DNA of 50,182 bases from a virus. Positions 41,962 to 49,266 of the stretch are shown here, piece after piece (within the stretch, counting starts at the first letter, position 1; each line of letters opens with the position of its first letter). The translations under genes and the position numbers were made by a program. The notes under the pieces are model-generated. The model ran no database searches. It saw only the letters and a list, made by a program, of their open reading frames with translations, and was not told the origin of the DNA. Where the stretch lies: positions 1 through 50,182 of the IMG/VR virus record IMGVR_UViG_3300028908_000002. The stretch is one strand, 5' to 3'.

Positions 41962-42328
41962 AGCACACAAGGATTTACAAAACCACATCATCACACTGAT
42001 AAATGACAGTGGTGGCACAGCGATCAATGTGGAAGGTATTAAGGGTGTGTCGGATATTGTAGCCTGTTACAAGGGCATATTCTTAGCCGTAGAGGTTAAG
42101 ATACCACCTGATAGGTTAAAGCCTAAACAGGCGCAATATCTACATGACATTAACAAAGCGGGTGGCATAGGTGTAGTAGTCAAGCCTAAAACATTGGTGC
42201 GGTTCTCTAATATGCTGATGACACTATCAGCTGAACATATAGAGGCTATACGCATTATATACAAGGCTATGATACACACTGAAGCCCCGAAAGTGGAGGT
42301 ATTCAGTGCAAAAAGATTTCAACGCTAA
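41954..42328 (+). CDS. VRR-type nuclease (Holliday-junction-resolvase-like), 124 aa
   Basis: Compact PD-(D/E)XK core: GVSDIVACYKG (catalytic Asp), IFLAVEVK (E-x-K), then PKQAQYLHDINKAGG with Gln and a VVVKP strand. This is the VRR-NUC pattern common in phages, likely branch resolution or DNA trimming before packaging. The C-terminal 40 residues are an extra helix. The start overlaps the preceding peptide. Confidence 0.7.
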   Translation: MAKAHKDLQNHIITLINDSGGTAINVEGIKGVSDIVACYKGIFLAVEVKIPPDRLKPKQAQYLHDINKAGGIGVVVKPKTLVRFSNMLMTLSAEHIEAIRIIYKAMIHTEAPKVEVFSAKRFQR

Positions 42329-42710
42329 AGTGGCACAGCAACTCGGACTTAGCAAGTCTGCATGGGAAGTTGTATCGAGGGCAAAGCCTTCTGTTGTACA
42401 CAGGCTTTACGACAGTAAGGGTAAGATCAAAATTGAGGCGTACAAGGATATAGCACTTGAAGACGATGTACTTCAAGAGCTGTATGACAAGTACTACAAT
42501 AAGTATAACTATTTTGCTATACCAATTAAAAGGGCGGTAGTTAACAGCGTGGCGGTACGAATGGGTGTAGATGCGGAAGATGCCGCACTTGTAACCCTGT
42601 TACGCAAACTATTGAACGCCCGAAGAAACGGCGCGGGACTGTTGTCTGACATACAGACTAGGCTAATGCGTACCTTCATTGGCGTAGTAATGTACAAGGA
42701 GACGGGTTGA
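42306..42710 (+). CDS. Unrecognised protein, 134 aa
   Basis: GTG start at 42306, preceded by GGAGG, overlapping the nuclease gene by 23 bases. Helical and basic (VAQQLGLSKSAWEVVSRAKP reads like a helix-turn-helix; RAVVNSVAVRMGVDAEDAAL). A DNA-binding role is possible but unproven. Confidence 0.5.
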   Translation: MQKDFNAKVAQQLGLSKSAWEVVSRAKPSVVHRLYDSKGKIKIEAYKDIALEDDVLQELYDKYYNKYNYFAIPIKRAVVNSVAVRMGVDAEDAALVTLLRKLLNARRNGAGLLSDIQTRLMRTFIGVVMYKETG

Positions 42711-43162
42711 GAGTAAGGATTAAGAACGCACAGTGGAAGCGCTGCGTAGCTAAAAAACTACATGAGCGCTTTCCACGCTTAGGCATAAATGTAAAGACAT
42801 TGGACAACTGGCAGAGCCATGAGCATCTGTCAGTGTTGAAACACTACACCTTCTCGTATAGAAAGCGGGAGTACATATCATACAGTAGGCTTTCAAGACA
42901 GATCGTAGCGGACAGAAAGCTACACGATCAATTCAAATCCTATTACGGACTGTATCGGGTTCGTGTATGGGGTAAAGCCTATGAGTATGTGTATGAACAC
43001 TGCAAATTAGGCAAACCACAGTCGCCCAGAACAATGCGGGGTATGCTGTGGAAGGTGTACGACAGAGGTTGGGTAAGGAATACAAATATAGTTGGGATTT
43101 TATCCCCTAAACTTCGTGAGCGCATGGCGCTATATGTTGAGAGAGGAGAACAACTTGAATAA
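42707..43162 (+). CDS. Unrecognised basic protein, 151 aa
   Basis: TTG start overlapping the previous stop (TTGA). Highly basic, with LHERFPRLGINVKTLDNWQS and FSYRKREYISYSRLSRQIVA. Charge suggests nucleic-acid binding. No family recognised. Confidence 0.5.
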   Translation: MRVRIKNAQWKRCVAKKLHERFPRLGINVKTLDNWQSHEHLSVLKHYTFSYRKREYISYSRLSRQIVADRKLHDQFKSYYGLYRVRVWGKAYEYVYEHCKLGKPQSPRTMRGMLWKVYDRGWVRNTNIVGILSPKLRERMALYVERGEQLE

Positions 43163-43451
43163 AGATATACATGAGACCCTTAAAGAGAGGGGCAAGACAC
43201 ACGGGGATTTTGAAGAACAGGCACACATTGCACAGATGTTAAAGGACATTATACGTCCTTACATAAGCGGATACACAGACGATAAAAAAGAGGCTTTGGA
43301 TATGACTATGCACAAGATCGCCCGTATATGTGCGGGTGATCCAAACGAAAGAGACCACTGGCACGATATAGCGGGATATTCTACGCTTGTGTGTAAAGTT
43401 ATCGACAGTGATACAATAGTGGGAGACAGTGATGACAGGAAACGGCGATGA
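43155..43451 (+). CDS. DUF6378-like protein, 98 aa
   Basis: TTG 43155 lies seven bases after GAGAGGAG. The pattern ERGKTHGDFEEQAHIAQMLK ... TMHKIARICAGDP ... HWHDIAGY is characteristic of a widespread phage family (DUF6378) of unknown function. Overlaps both neighbours. Confidence 0.6.
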   Translation: MNKDIHETLKERGKTHGDFEEQAHIAQMLKDIIRPYISGYTDDKKEALDMTMHKIARICAGDPNERDHWHDIAGYSTLVCKVIDSDTIVGDSDDRKRR

Positions 43452-43951
43452 TACCTAAAGCCTTAATCACATCGGACAAGGGTGCTACGGGAGATGAGCG
43501 GTACACACCTGCGTATGCCGTGCGCCCATTGTTACCTTACCTGCCACAAGGTTGGCGGTACTATGAGCCTACGGCTGGTAAAAGCCAGAGTATCGTGGAG
43601 GCTTTACAGTCGGTTGGGCTAAAGGTTAAGGCGGGGAATACAGACTTCCTAAGAGCGGGGTTACACCCGTCTATGTATGACTGTATTGTAACAAATCCAC
43701 CTTATAGCATAAAGGATCAGTTCATAGGACACTGTTTCAGAATAGGAAAGCCCTTCGCTTTACTGTTACCTATACCCGCATTGCAGGGTAATGTAAGGGG
43801 TGAAATGTTCAGTGCTGCGGGTGTGGATTTGAGTATCATAGTATTGAACCAGAGGGTGGCGTTTTCAGGCAGCTCCCCACACTTTGGAGTAATGTGGTTG
43901 TGCTACAAGATACCTATGCCACAACTACAATTTGTAAATATCGTTAAGTAA
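43448..43951 (+). CDS. N6-adenine DNA methyltransferase, compact, 167 aa
   Basis: SAM-binding region EPTAGKSQSIVEAL (variant of EPxxGxG), catalytic NPPY at about residues 83-86, and PFALLLPIPALQG after it. An N-terminal DERYTPAYAVRPLLPYL is typical of phage adenine methyltransferases. At 167 residues it lacks a clear target-recognition domain. Without a restriction partner it probably protects phage DNA from host restriction. Confidence 0.7.
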   Translation: MIPKALITSDKGATGDERYTPAYAVRPLLPYLPQGWRYYEPTAGKSQSIVEALQSVGLKVKAGNTDFLRAGLHPSMYDCIVTNPPYSIKDQFIGHCFRIGKPFALLLPIPALQGNVRGEMFSAAGVDLSIIVLNQRVAFSGSSPHFGVMWLCYKIPMPQLQFVNIVK

Positions 43952-43960
43952 GGAATGAAG

Positions 43961-44077
43961 ATGTACAACGATGAGTACCACTGGGTAAGATGTCAGGCGT
44001 GTGGCAAATGGGTACACGCACCTAAAGTGGTGGACGATATAGTCTGCATAGAGTGTAAGAAAAGCTATGTGGATTAA
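43961..44077 (+). CDS. Tiny zinc-ribbon protein, 38 aa
   Basis: CQACGKWVHAPKVVDDIVCIEC: two CxxC pairs 16 residues apart. AGGAATGAAG upstream. Stop overlaps the next tiny gene. Confidence 0.5.
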   Translation: MYNDEYHWVRCQACGKWVHAPKVVDDIVCIECKKSYVD

Positions 44078-44162
44078 GTGTGAGGTGTGCGGACACTCAA
44101 ACAGTGTACCGTGCTGGAGAACAGTGGCACATTGTGAACAGTGTGGCACAAGGATATTGTAG
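44067..44162 (+). CDS. Tiny zinc-ribbon protein, 31 aa
   Basis: MWIKCEVCGHSNSVPC then HCEQCGTRIL, two CxxC knuckles. Overlaps the previous tiny zinc gene by 11 bases in another frame. Weak ribosome site, probably coupled. Confidence 0.45.
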   Translation: MWIKCEVCGHSNSVPCWRTVAHCEQCGTRIL

Positions 44163-44171
44163 GAGTATAGT

Positions 44172-44321
44172 ATGGCGTTAGTAAGAATATTCGAAGCTAT
44201 ACTTAACGGGAGAGCCTCTGCGGCAGATAAAGAAATGGATAGGAAGGCTAAGGCGGGTGCTGAGAGGGATCAGCAAAGAATAGATGCTATGGTTAAAGAA
44301 GCAAATAGGAGAAGAAAGTGA
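44172..44321 (+). CDS. Small basic helical protein, 49 aa
   Basis: TAGGAGTATAGT precedes ATG 44172. Helical with many Lys/Arg/Asp (ASAADKEMDRKAKAGAERDQ). Its stop overlaps the next GTG start. Confidence 0.45.
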   Translation: MALVRIFEAILNGRASAADKEMDRKAKAGAERDQQRIDAMVKEANRRRK

Positions 44322-44788
44322 ATATAGAGCTTATAATCGGATTAGTATTGTTGTCAATAGTGATATTGTTGGGTGTAGCCCAAATGATGAGTGTGGGATC
44401 AAAAGGCGATCCTATGATGTCTAAGGACGAGGGTTATACTGTAGAGCTAAATGGTGCAGTGTACAACTTCAGCAAGGTATATGCGGATAGAGGGTCTTTA
44501 TACGGTGTTACACAAGACGGTACGACTATATGTGTAAACGGATGTGAAGAAGTGGTAGATGCACAAGGAAGAGTCATAACTAAAACAGAAATCCCTGTGG
44601 TGCCACATAAGAGGTACACGGCTACATCTTTACGCACAGGTAAGAGATTTGACGGTGATGTCATGATACACAAAGATGGGCTTTATTATCTCGACAATGA
44701 AGAGATAGATACAGAAGAGCCTATTTGGGATAACGCTTTAAATACATCAGTGTCAGCCGCTGACTGTATCGTGGAAGATGTCAAGTAA
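44318..44788 (+). CDS. Membrane-anchored protein, 156 aa
   Basis: GTG start. Residues 5-26 form one transmembrane helix (IIGLVLLSIVILLGVAQMM). The remainder is a beta-rich soluble part (EGYTVELNGAVYNFSKVYAD, GTTICVNGCEEVVD, YLDNEEIDTEEP). Topology suggests a periplasm-facing domain, so possibly envelope-related. Unknown family. Confidence 0.5.
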   Translation: MNIELIIGLVLLSIVILLGVAQMMSVGSKGDPMMSKDEGYTVELNGAVYNFSKVYADRGSLYGVTQDGTTICVNGCEEVVDAQGRVITKTEIPVVPHKRYTATSLRTGKRFDGDVMIHKDGLYYLDNEEIDTEEPIWDNALNTSVSAADCIVEDVK

Positions 44789-44999
44789 GAAACATCGCTC
44801 AACATGGGAGTTGTACGACATTGACCCCAAAGTGTTGAGCGATATGACTTACGAAGAGGCTTTACAGTATAAGTTGAAGTCTGGCAAGGAGCATCATTAT
44901 CAGTTAGTACATTCTAACTGCGATGATGAAAGCCTTTTGTCGGACATCAGAAAAGGTATTGAGTTAACAAGATATTTATTAAAGGAACTACAATGTTAA
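44778..44999 (+). CDS. Unrecognised small protein, 73 aa
   Basis: Overlaps the preceding gene by 11 bases. Mostly helical (YEEALQYKLKSGKEHHYQL, IELTRYLLKELQC). No motif. Confidence 0.45.
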   Translation: MSSKKHRSTWELYDIDPKVLSDMTYEEALQYKLKSGKEHHYQLVHSNCDDESLLSDIRKGIELTRYLLKELQC

Positions 45000-45208
45000 G
45001 ACGATTGGGTGAAATGGCAGCGAAAAAGTTGCATAAGAGTCAAGTGTTGGAAAGGCTGTGGATATACTATGGTGTTAACAAGGACGCTATGGCGGAGCGT
45101 TACGATAAGTATTATGATGAGTGTCCGTCTCATGCACCGGAACACAAGAGGGTGTGTGCTGAAACGGGATTGGAGAAATGGGTACAGAAAGTTACAGGGG
45201 GTAATTAA
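44993..45208 (+). CDS. Unrecognised small basic protein, 71 aa
   Basis: AAAGGAACTACA precedes the ATG, which overlaps the previous stop. Two cysteines (DECPSHAPEHKRVC) could bind zinc. Stop overlaps the next start (TAATG). Confidence 0.45.
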   Translation: MLRRLGEMAAKKLHKSQVLERLWIYYGVNKDAMAERYDKYYDECPSHAPEHKRVCAETGLEKWVQKVTGGN

Positions 45209-45417
45209 TGAAAGATGTAGCATGGGCAGAGATACCAGATAAGAATTTATACGACTGTATGAAACAGCGTAATCGTGAATACAGGGAGCACTATAGCGCA
45301 TTGAGAGCAAAAGGTATCCATAGAAATCAAGCTCACAAAAGAGCGCTGAAATATGCAGGGTTAGCGGAAGAGGATTTAGATAGTAGAAGCGTATTCATAA
45401 CATCAAGGAGTAGATAA
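45208..45417 (+). CDS. Unrecognised small basic protein, 69 aa
   Basis: Last plus-strand gene before the convergent boundary. GGGGGTAATT upstream. Helical and basic (RNREYREHYSALRAKGIHRN); the ALRAKGIHRNQAHKRALKYA stretch resembles a helix-turn-helix but is not diagnostic. Confidence 0.45.
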   Translation: MKDVAWAEIPDKNLYDCMKQRNREYREHYSALRAKGIHRNQAHKRALKYAGLAEEDLDSRSVFITSRSR

Positions 45418-45448
45418 ACTACGAATAAAATTAAACTATTTTAATTTT

Positions 45449-45520
45449 AGCGTCCATTTTAAAGCCTTTTAAGGGTATAAGACCCTTACTGAAAAGCTAA
45501 AGTCGCTTAAAATGGACGCT
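45449..45520. terminator. Nested inverted repeat ending the plus-strand block
   Basis: Outer perfect 14-bp arms (45449-45462 and 45507-45520, AGCGTCCATTTTAA), a middle pairing AGC..TTTT with GAAAAGCT, and an inner AAGGGT-ATAAG-ACCCTT. Probably a transcription barrier in the convergent region. Confidence 0.65.
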
Positions 45521-45523
45521 GAA

Positions 45524-45598
45524 AATCGATTTTAAGAGCCTTTATTATTCAACTCGATAAAAACTACATTGTTAGAATAAAGGCTCTTAAAATTGATT
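45524..45598. terminator. 23-bp inverted repeat, bidirectional terminator
   Basis: 45524-45546 pairs with 45576-45598 with one mismatch (G/T) around a 29-base loop. T-rich sequence lies at both outer ends of the stem. Placed between the convergent small-gene block and the HNH gene. Confidence 0.7.
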
Positions 45599-45605
45599 AA
45601 TGTAA

Positions 45606-45629
45606 AGTGTAGGCGGTAAAACCTACACT
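45606..45629 (-). terminator. Hairpin at the end of the HNH gene
   Basis: AGTGTAGG and CCTACACT (8 bp) flank the HNH stop codon at 45623-45625. Confidence 0.45.
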
Positions 45630-45961
45630 ATAATCTCACGGGCTTCAAAGCTCAACGCTATACTTTGCGGTACATATAAACTACCGTACTTCACTACAAA
45701 CATGAAACGATTAAAATCCTCTATTGTAGCTTTCTTTTGATAACCACCCTTAAAACCCTCGTGATAAGCCTCTCTATGGCAGTCTCGGCATAGCGTTATA
45801 AGGTTACTCTCTTCATATCTCAATAAAGGGAAGTACTTACCACTATTCAAATGATGTACTTCTAAATCCATACTATTACCACACACGGCACAGAAAGGCT
45901 CTCTCCTTATGTGAGCCTCTCTTGTTCTATGCCACTCTTTACTGTTGTGCCATGAACTCAT
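45623..45961 (-). CDS. HNH endonuclease, 112 aa
   Basis: Zinc-finger HNH core: CAVCG, EVHHLNSGKYFPLL, SNLITLCRDCHREAYH (His-His, Asn, His with four Cys). Free-standing phage HNH proteins often support terminase cleavage during packaging, although others are homing enzymes. ATG 45961 overlaps the stop of the large internal virion gene (ATGA). It is the last gene of the late operon, in frame with an upstream opening that lacks a ribosome site. Confidence 0.8.
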   Translation of the reverse strand: MSSWHNSKEWHRTREAHIRREPFCAVCGNSMDLEVHHLNSGKYFPLLRYEESNLITLCRDCHREAYHEGFKGGYQKKATIEDFNRFMFVVKYGSLYVPQSIALSFEAREIIV

Positions 45962-48900
45962 AATGTATCGCCTTGTACATTTGGGATATAATCCCATATT
46001 GTGTTAAGGTCTGGATACCCGTCTTCCTGTATAATCCTTCTCATGTCATAGGGTGTAATGGTAACTTTGCCATCGCTCTGCTTTTGCACCTGTTTAGCTA
46101 AAGAGTCAAGTATGCTAAACTCCTTCTGCCCGTGTACATAGCGCCACATGTAGTTATAGCCACTATCCGTATTGAGTACCGCACTCAAATTGTCTAACAC
46201 CTTAGATGCAGATGTAGCGGCATCAGCTTCACGCATACCGGAGTCCTTCAACAGTTTAGTCAGTATAGCGTGTTGTTCTCCCGTGTTACCCTTCACAACT
46301 GCATCAATACACGCAGGGGCTTGTTTTGATCTAAAGAACTCATGTAGCACCGCCTGTCCTGTTGAAGACACACCCGTTTCACTGTTTAATATGTGCGTGT
46401 GCCATATTGGGCTGTACGATCTAACTACTCCCTCTTCAGCGTCTATCGCATGGCGTATGCCCTCTATGATCCGCTTCTTTACCTGTGTGGTCTTAGCGGC
46501 ACCCTTTGCCGCAGCGATAGCTTCATCGTGCAAGTCTATCGTTATAATGCCGTCTTTAAAACTCGTACTACCACCGCTTGGCGTAGATGTAAACTCTACC
46601 TTCAAATCTTTGAGATTTGGATATACATCTGTTAATTCCCTATTTAAGCCTACTATATCACTAAGCGAAATAGGGGCTTTATTGACTTGTGTCTCAAGTG
46701 CCGCACCTGTCTGCTTCAATGTAAACTGCGCGTCAGGTATCACTACACGAGGCACACCACCTGCAACCATTGTACGAGTAGCGGAAGGCTTTATGTTGTA
46801 TGACAATTTAACAAACTCATTCTGCACTGGTGGTTGAGCAGAGTAGTTAATCGCCTTCTCCATCCACTCTGACAATTTACCACTAAGGTGTTGCATCGTC
46901 TTTCCGTAATTGTCAGCGTGTACAGCGAACACTGCGGGTGGTAAGTCAGCGGGATCACCGCCGTCTAACACTTTCTCAATTTGCTCACTTGTCTTAGGTG
47001 TTATAAGGGTCTCACTTAGTAGTTGTGCGTGTGTTTGCAAAGCCTTTATCTCATCGGTGAACTTTGCATAACCCTTCACCGTGCCGTAGTGTGGCATAGC
47101 TATATCACTGAATACAGACTTAACCTCTTCTGGGTGATTGGTCAAGACCTTAATAGTGTCAGACAGAGTTCTCAACTCTCTACCCCTGTGAGTGTAAGGT
47201 ACTATGTGTTTGTAGAAAGCGTTAGTTACACCTCTCCATATCTCTGTTGTAACGGCTGATGCGTCGCCCTTTAACTTAGCCTTGCCCCTATTAATCCCCG
47301 TGCCGAATAGGTCAGATAGGCTTTTCACATAGTCGCCCATTACTTTACCGACTTCAGTCTTAGGTAGCGCAGAACTGCCGTAAATCCTCTCTAACATCTC
47401 AAAATTGGGTAACAGTACACTATCAAGTCCGTCGGGTGTCATAGAGGCTTTCTGGAACATACCTCGTAGCACCGCCCTGTCAAACAGCTCCCTTGTTTGT
47501 GGCGCAAGGAGTTGGGTTATAGCGTCAGTTTGTGCATAGTCTGTTTTACTATACACCTGCGCCAATAGGTTGTATATATCCTTGTCAGACATCTTACTGT
47601 TTAAAGCCTTGACTAAATCGGCTTCAGAGGTGATAGTGTGTCTTCTGTACATATCGTTCAACTGTTTGTAGCCCACTAAGTCTTCCTCGTCTAAGAAGGC
47701 TTCCATGTACTTGTCTATTCTACTCTTAGCCTGTTTAATCACCGGACTTGTTACCTCGTCTGATAGACCGTTCAACTCTTTCCTTAGAGACATTAAGTCG
47801 CCCAACTTTAGCGTGATGACATTAGAGTCATCGGGAGACATTCTATTAAGGATTTTACTTATATTCATCAGTGTTGCACTCTCTACTGCATCCGCTTTGG
47901 ATGCCATGCCCACCGTTTTTAAGCTATCCTCTATCGCTGATCCTAAGTCGCCTAACAGTTCATCTTTACCTGTTACTAACTGTTGATCACTGTACTTGAA
48001 CTTTAAGCCCTTCTCGAACATACCCCATGTATCCCGTGCCACTTGTACCAATCCCGATGTAGGTGTCTTGTTTACCGCTTTAGGATCAGTCAAGCCCTTT
48101 AACTCTTTCATAATATAACGGGCTAAGTCGTCATGATTGAAGGCTGTCTGTAAAGCCTCTGTGTCAAGTCCGTCAGTTTTAGATAGACGGTCAAACATCT
48201 GTTGCATTAGCTTGTCCGTCATATTGTCTAACACTGACGCTGACGATAGACTGTCAAGTCTATACACTTCACCCAACATCGAACGCCCTGTTGGCGTACC
48301 GAACATTGCGGCTAACATTCTCTCCTGTGGCGTGTTGGGTGTTCTACCTGTAACTTCTTTCCACGACTTAGATAGGTTAGCCCACTCGGGAGACTTTAAC
48401 CACGCATCCGTACTCTTGTAATCCTTAAACTCAGGATTTAGTGTACGCATCATGTTGTTAAATGTGATGTTGTACTTCCTATCAGCTAAGGCTTTACCTA
48501 TCGCAGGTAGTGTGGTAGTTAAACCATAGTGCAAAAGCCTTCCTCCAATGGCTGAAATAAGTGCGTCCTCTGCCGCTGTGCCTGAACTTACATTCTCACC
48601 CTTTCGTATTACATACTCCGTAGCACCCATTTTAGCCATGAGCTTAGCTGAACCTGTTGATAGCATGGGCAGCTTACCCGCTATGTTAGTCGGCATAGCT
48701 GCCATTACTATTGCGTCGCCTAATGTCTCCCTGCTCCAGAAGCCAGATTTCTCACCTACCTTTGTACCTGTAAGGTTTTGCTGTATGATCTGCCTGTCCT
48801 TCTCAATCTGCACCCTCTCTTGATCGGATAGGAGGCTTAAGCCCACTGTGTCAAGTACATCATCAGCTATATTGACGAGTCCTATGCCCAACTTCAATAG

Positions 48901-49266
48901 CCCATTAGCACCCGTTTTAGCTAATACACCTACATCACCCATCAGTGTACCATTTAGCATAGGACTGTCGCCCTTCACTGCATCAGACATGGCGATAAAG
49001 TTCTTCAACAGGTGATCATTACTGTCCACCATGTCCGTGTGGCGCTTATTGGTATGTGGCACTGCGGAAGAACCATTAGGCTTTCCCGCAGCTTTAGCTA
49101 TGTTGTTTAAATTAGCGTTGGTCTGATACAGTTTAGTATCTTCCTCTGCCACTACTTCCGATGCCCATTGTGTGTCTATCTCATCAGGATAGACTGTTGC
49201 TGTTGATGTGGACTGTGTACCACTGTTAAGTGCCTCATCAGCCCAGTTCAAGTCTATATCTGGCAT
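45958..49266 (-). CDS. Large internal virion protein, 1102 aa
   Basis: Acidic N-terminus (WADEALNSGTQSTSTATVYP) with two copies of a WA(D/S)E(A/V) element, then mainly helical, with one weakly hydrophobic region (LLKLGIGLVNIADDVLDTVG) and a second Gly/Ala-rich stretch. No lysozyme or protease motif is evident. Size and late-operon position next to the portal fit a podoviral ejection protein that forms part of the DNA channel. Starts on the portal's stop codon region (shared base 49266). Confidence 0.6.
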   Translation of the reverse strand: MPDIDLNWADEALNSGTQSTSTATVYPDEIDTQWASEVVAEEDTKLYQTNANLNNIAKAAGKPNGSSAVPHTNKRHTDMVDSNDHLLKNFIAMSDAVKGDSPMLNGTLMGDVGVLAKTGANGLLKLGIGLVNIADDVLDTVGLSLLSDQERVQIEKDRQIIQQNLTGTKVGEKSGFWSRETLGDAIVMAAMPTNIAGKLPMLSTGSAKLMAKMGATEYVIRKGENVSSGTAAEDALISAIGGRLLHYGLTTTLPAIGKALADRKYNITFNNMMRTLNPEFKDYKSTDAWLKSPEWANLSKSWKEVTGRTPNTPQERMLAAMFGTPTGRSMLGEVYRLDSLSSASVLDNMTDKLMQQMFDRLSKTDGLDTEALQTAFNHDDLARYIMKELKGLTDPKAVNKTPTSGLVQVARDTWGMFEKGLKFKYSDQQLVTGKDELLGDLGSAIEDSLKTVGMASKADAVESATLMNISKILNRMSPDDSNVITLKLGDLMSLRKELNGLSDEVTSPVIKQAKSRIDKYMEAFLDEEDLVGYKQLNDMYRRHTITSEADLVKALNSKMSDKDIYNLLAQVYSKTDYAQTDAITQLLAPQTRELFDRAVLRGMFQKASMTPDGLDSVLLPNFEMLERIYGSSALPKTEVGKVMGDYVKSLSDLFGTGINRGKAKLKGDASAVTTEIWRGVTNAFYKHIVPYTHRGRELRTLSDTIKVLTNHPEEVKSVFSDIAMPHYGTVKGYAKFTDEIKALQTHAQLLSETLITPKTSEQIEKVLDGGDPADLPPAVFAVHADNYGKTMQHLSGKLSEWMEKAINYSAQPPVQNEFVKLSYNIKPSATRTMVAGGVPRVVIPDAQFTLKQTGAALETQVNKAPISLSDIVGLNRELTDVYPNLKDLKVEFTSTPSGGSTSFKDGIITIDLHDEAIAAAKGAAKTTQVKKRIIEGIRHAIDAEEGVVRSYSPIWHTHILNSETGVSSTGQAVLHEFFRSKQAPACIDAVVKGNTGEQHAILTKLLKDSGMREADAATSASKVLDNLSAVLNTDSGYNYMWRYVHGQKEFSILDSLAKQVQKQSDGKVTITPYDMRRIIQEDGYPDLNTIWDYIPNVQGDTL

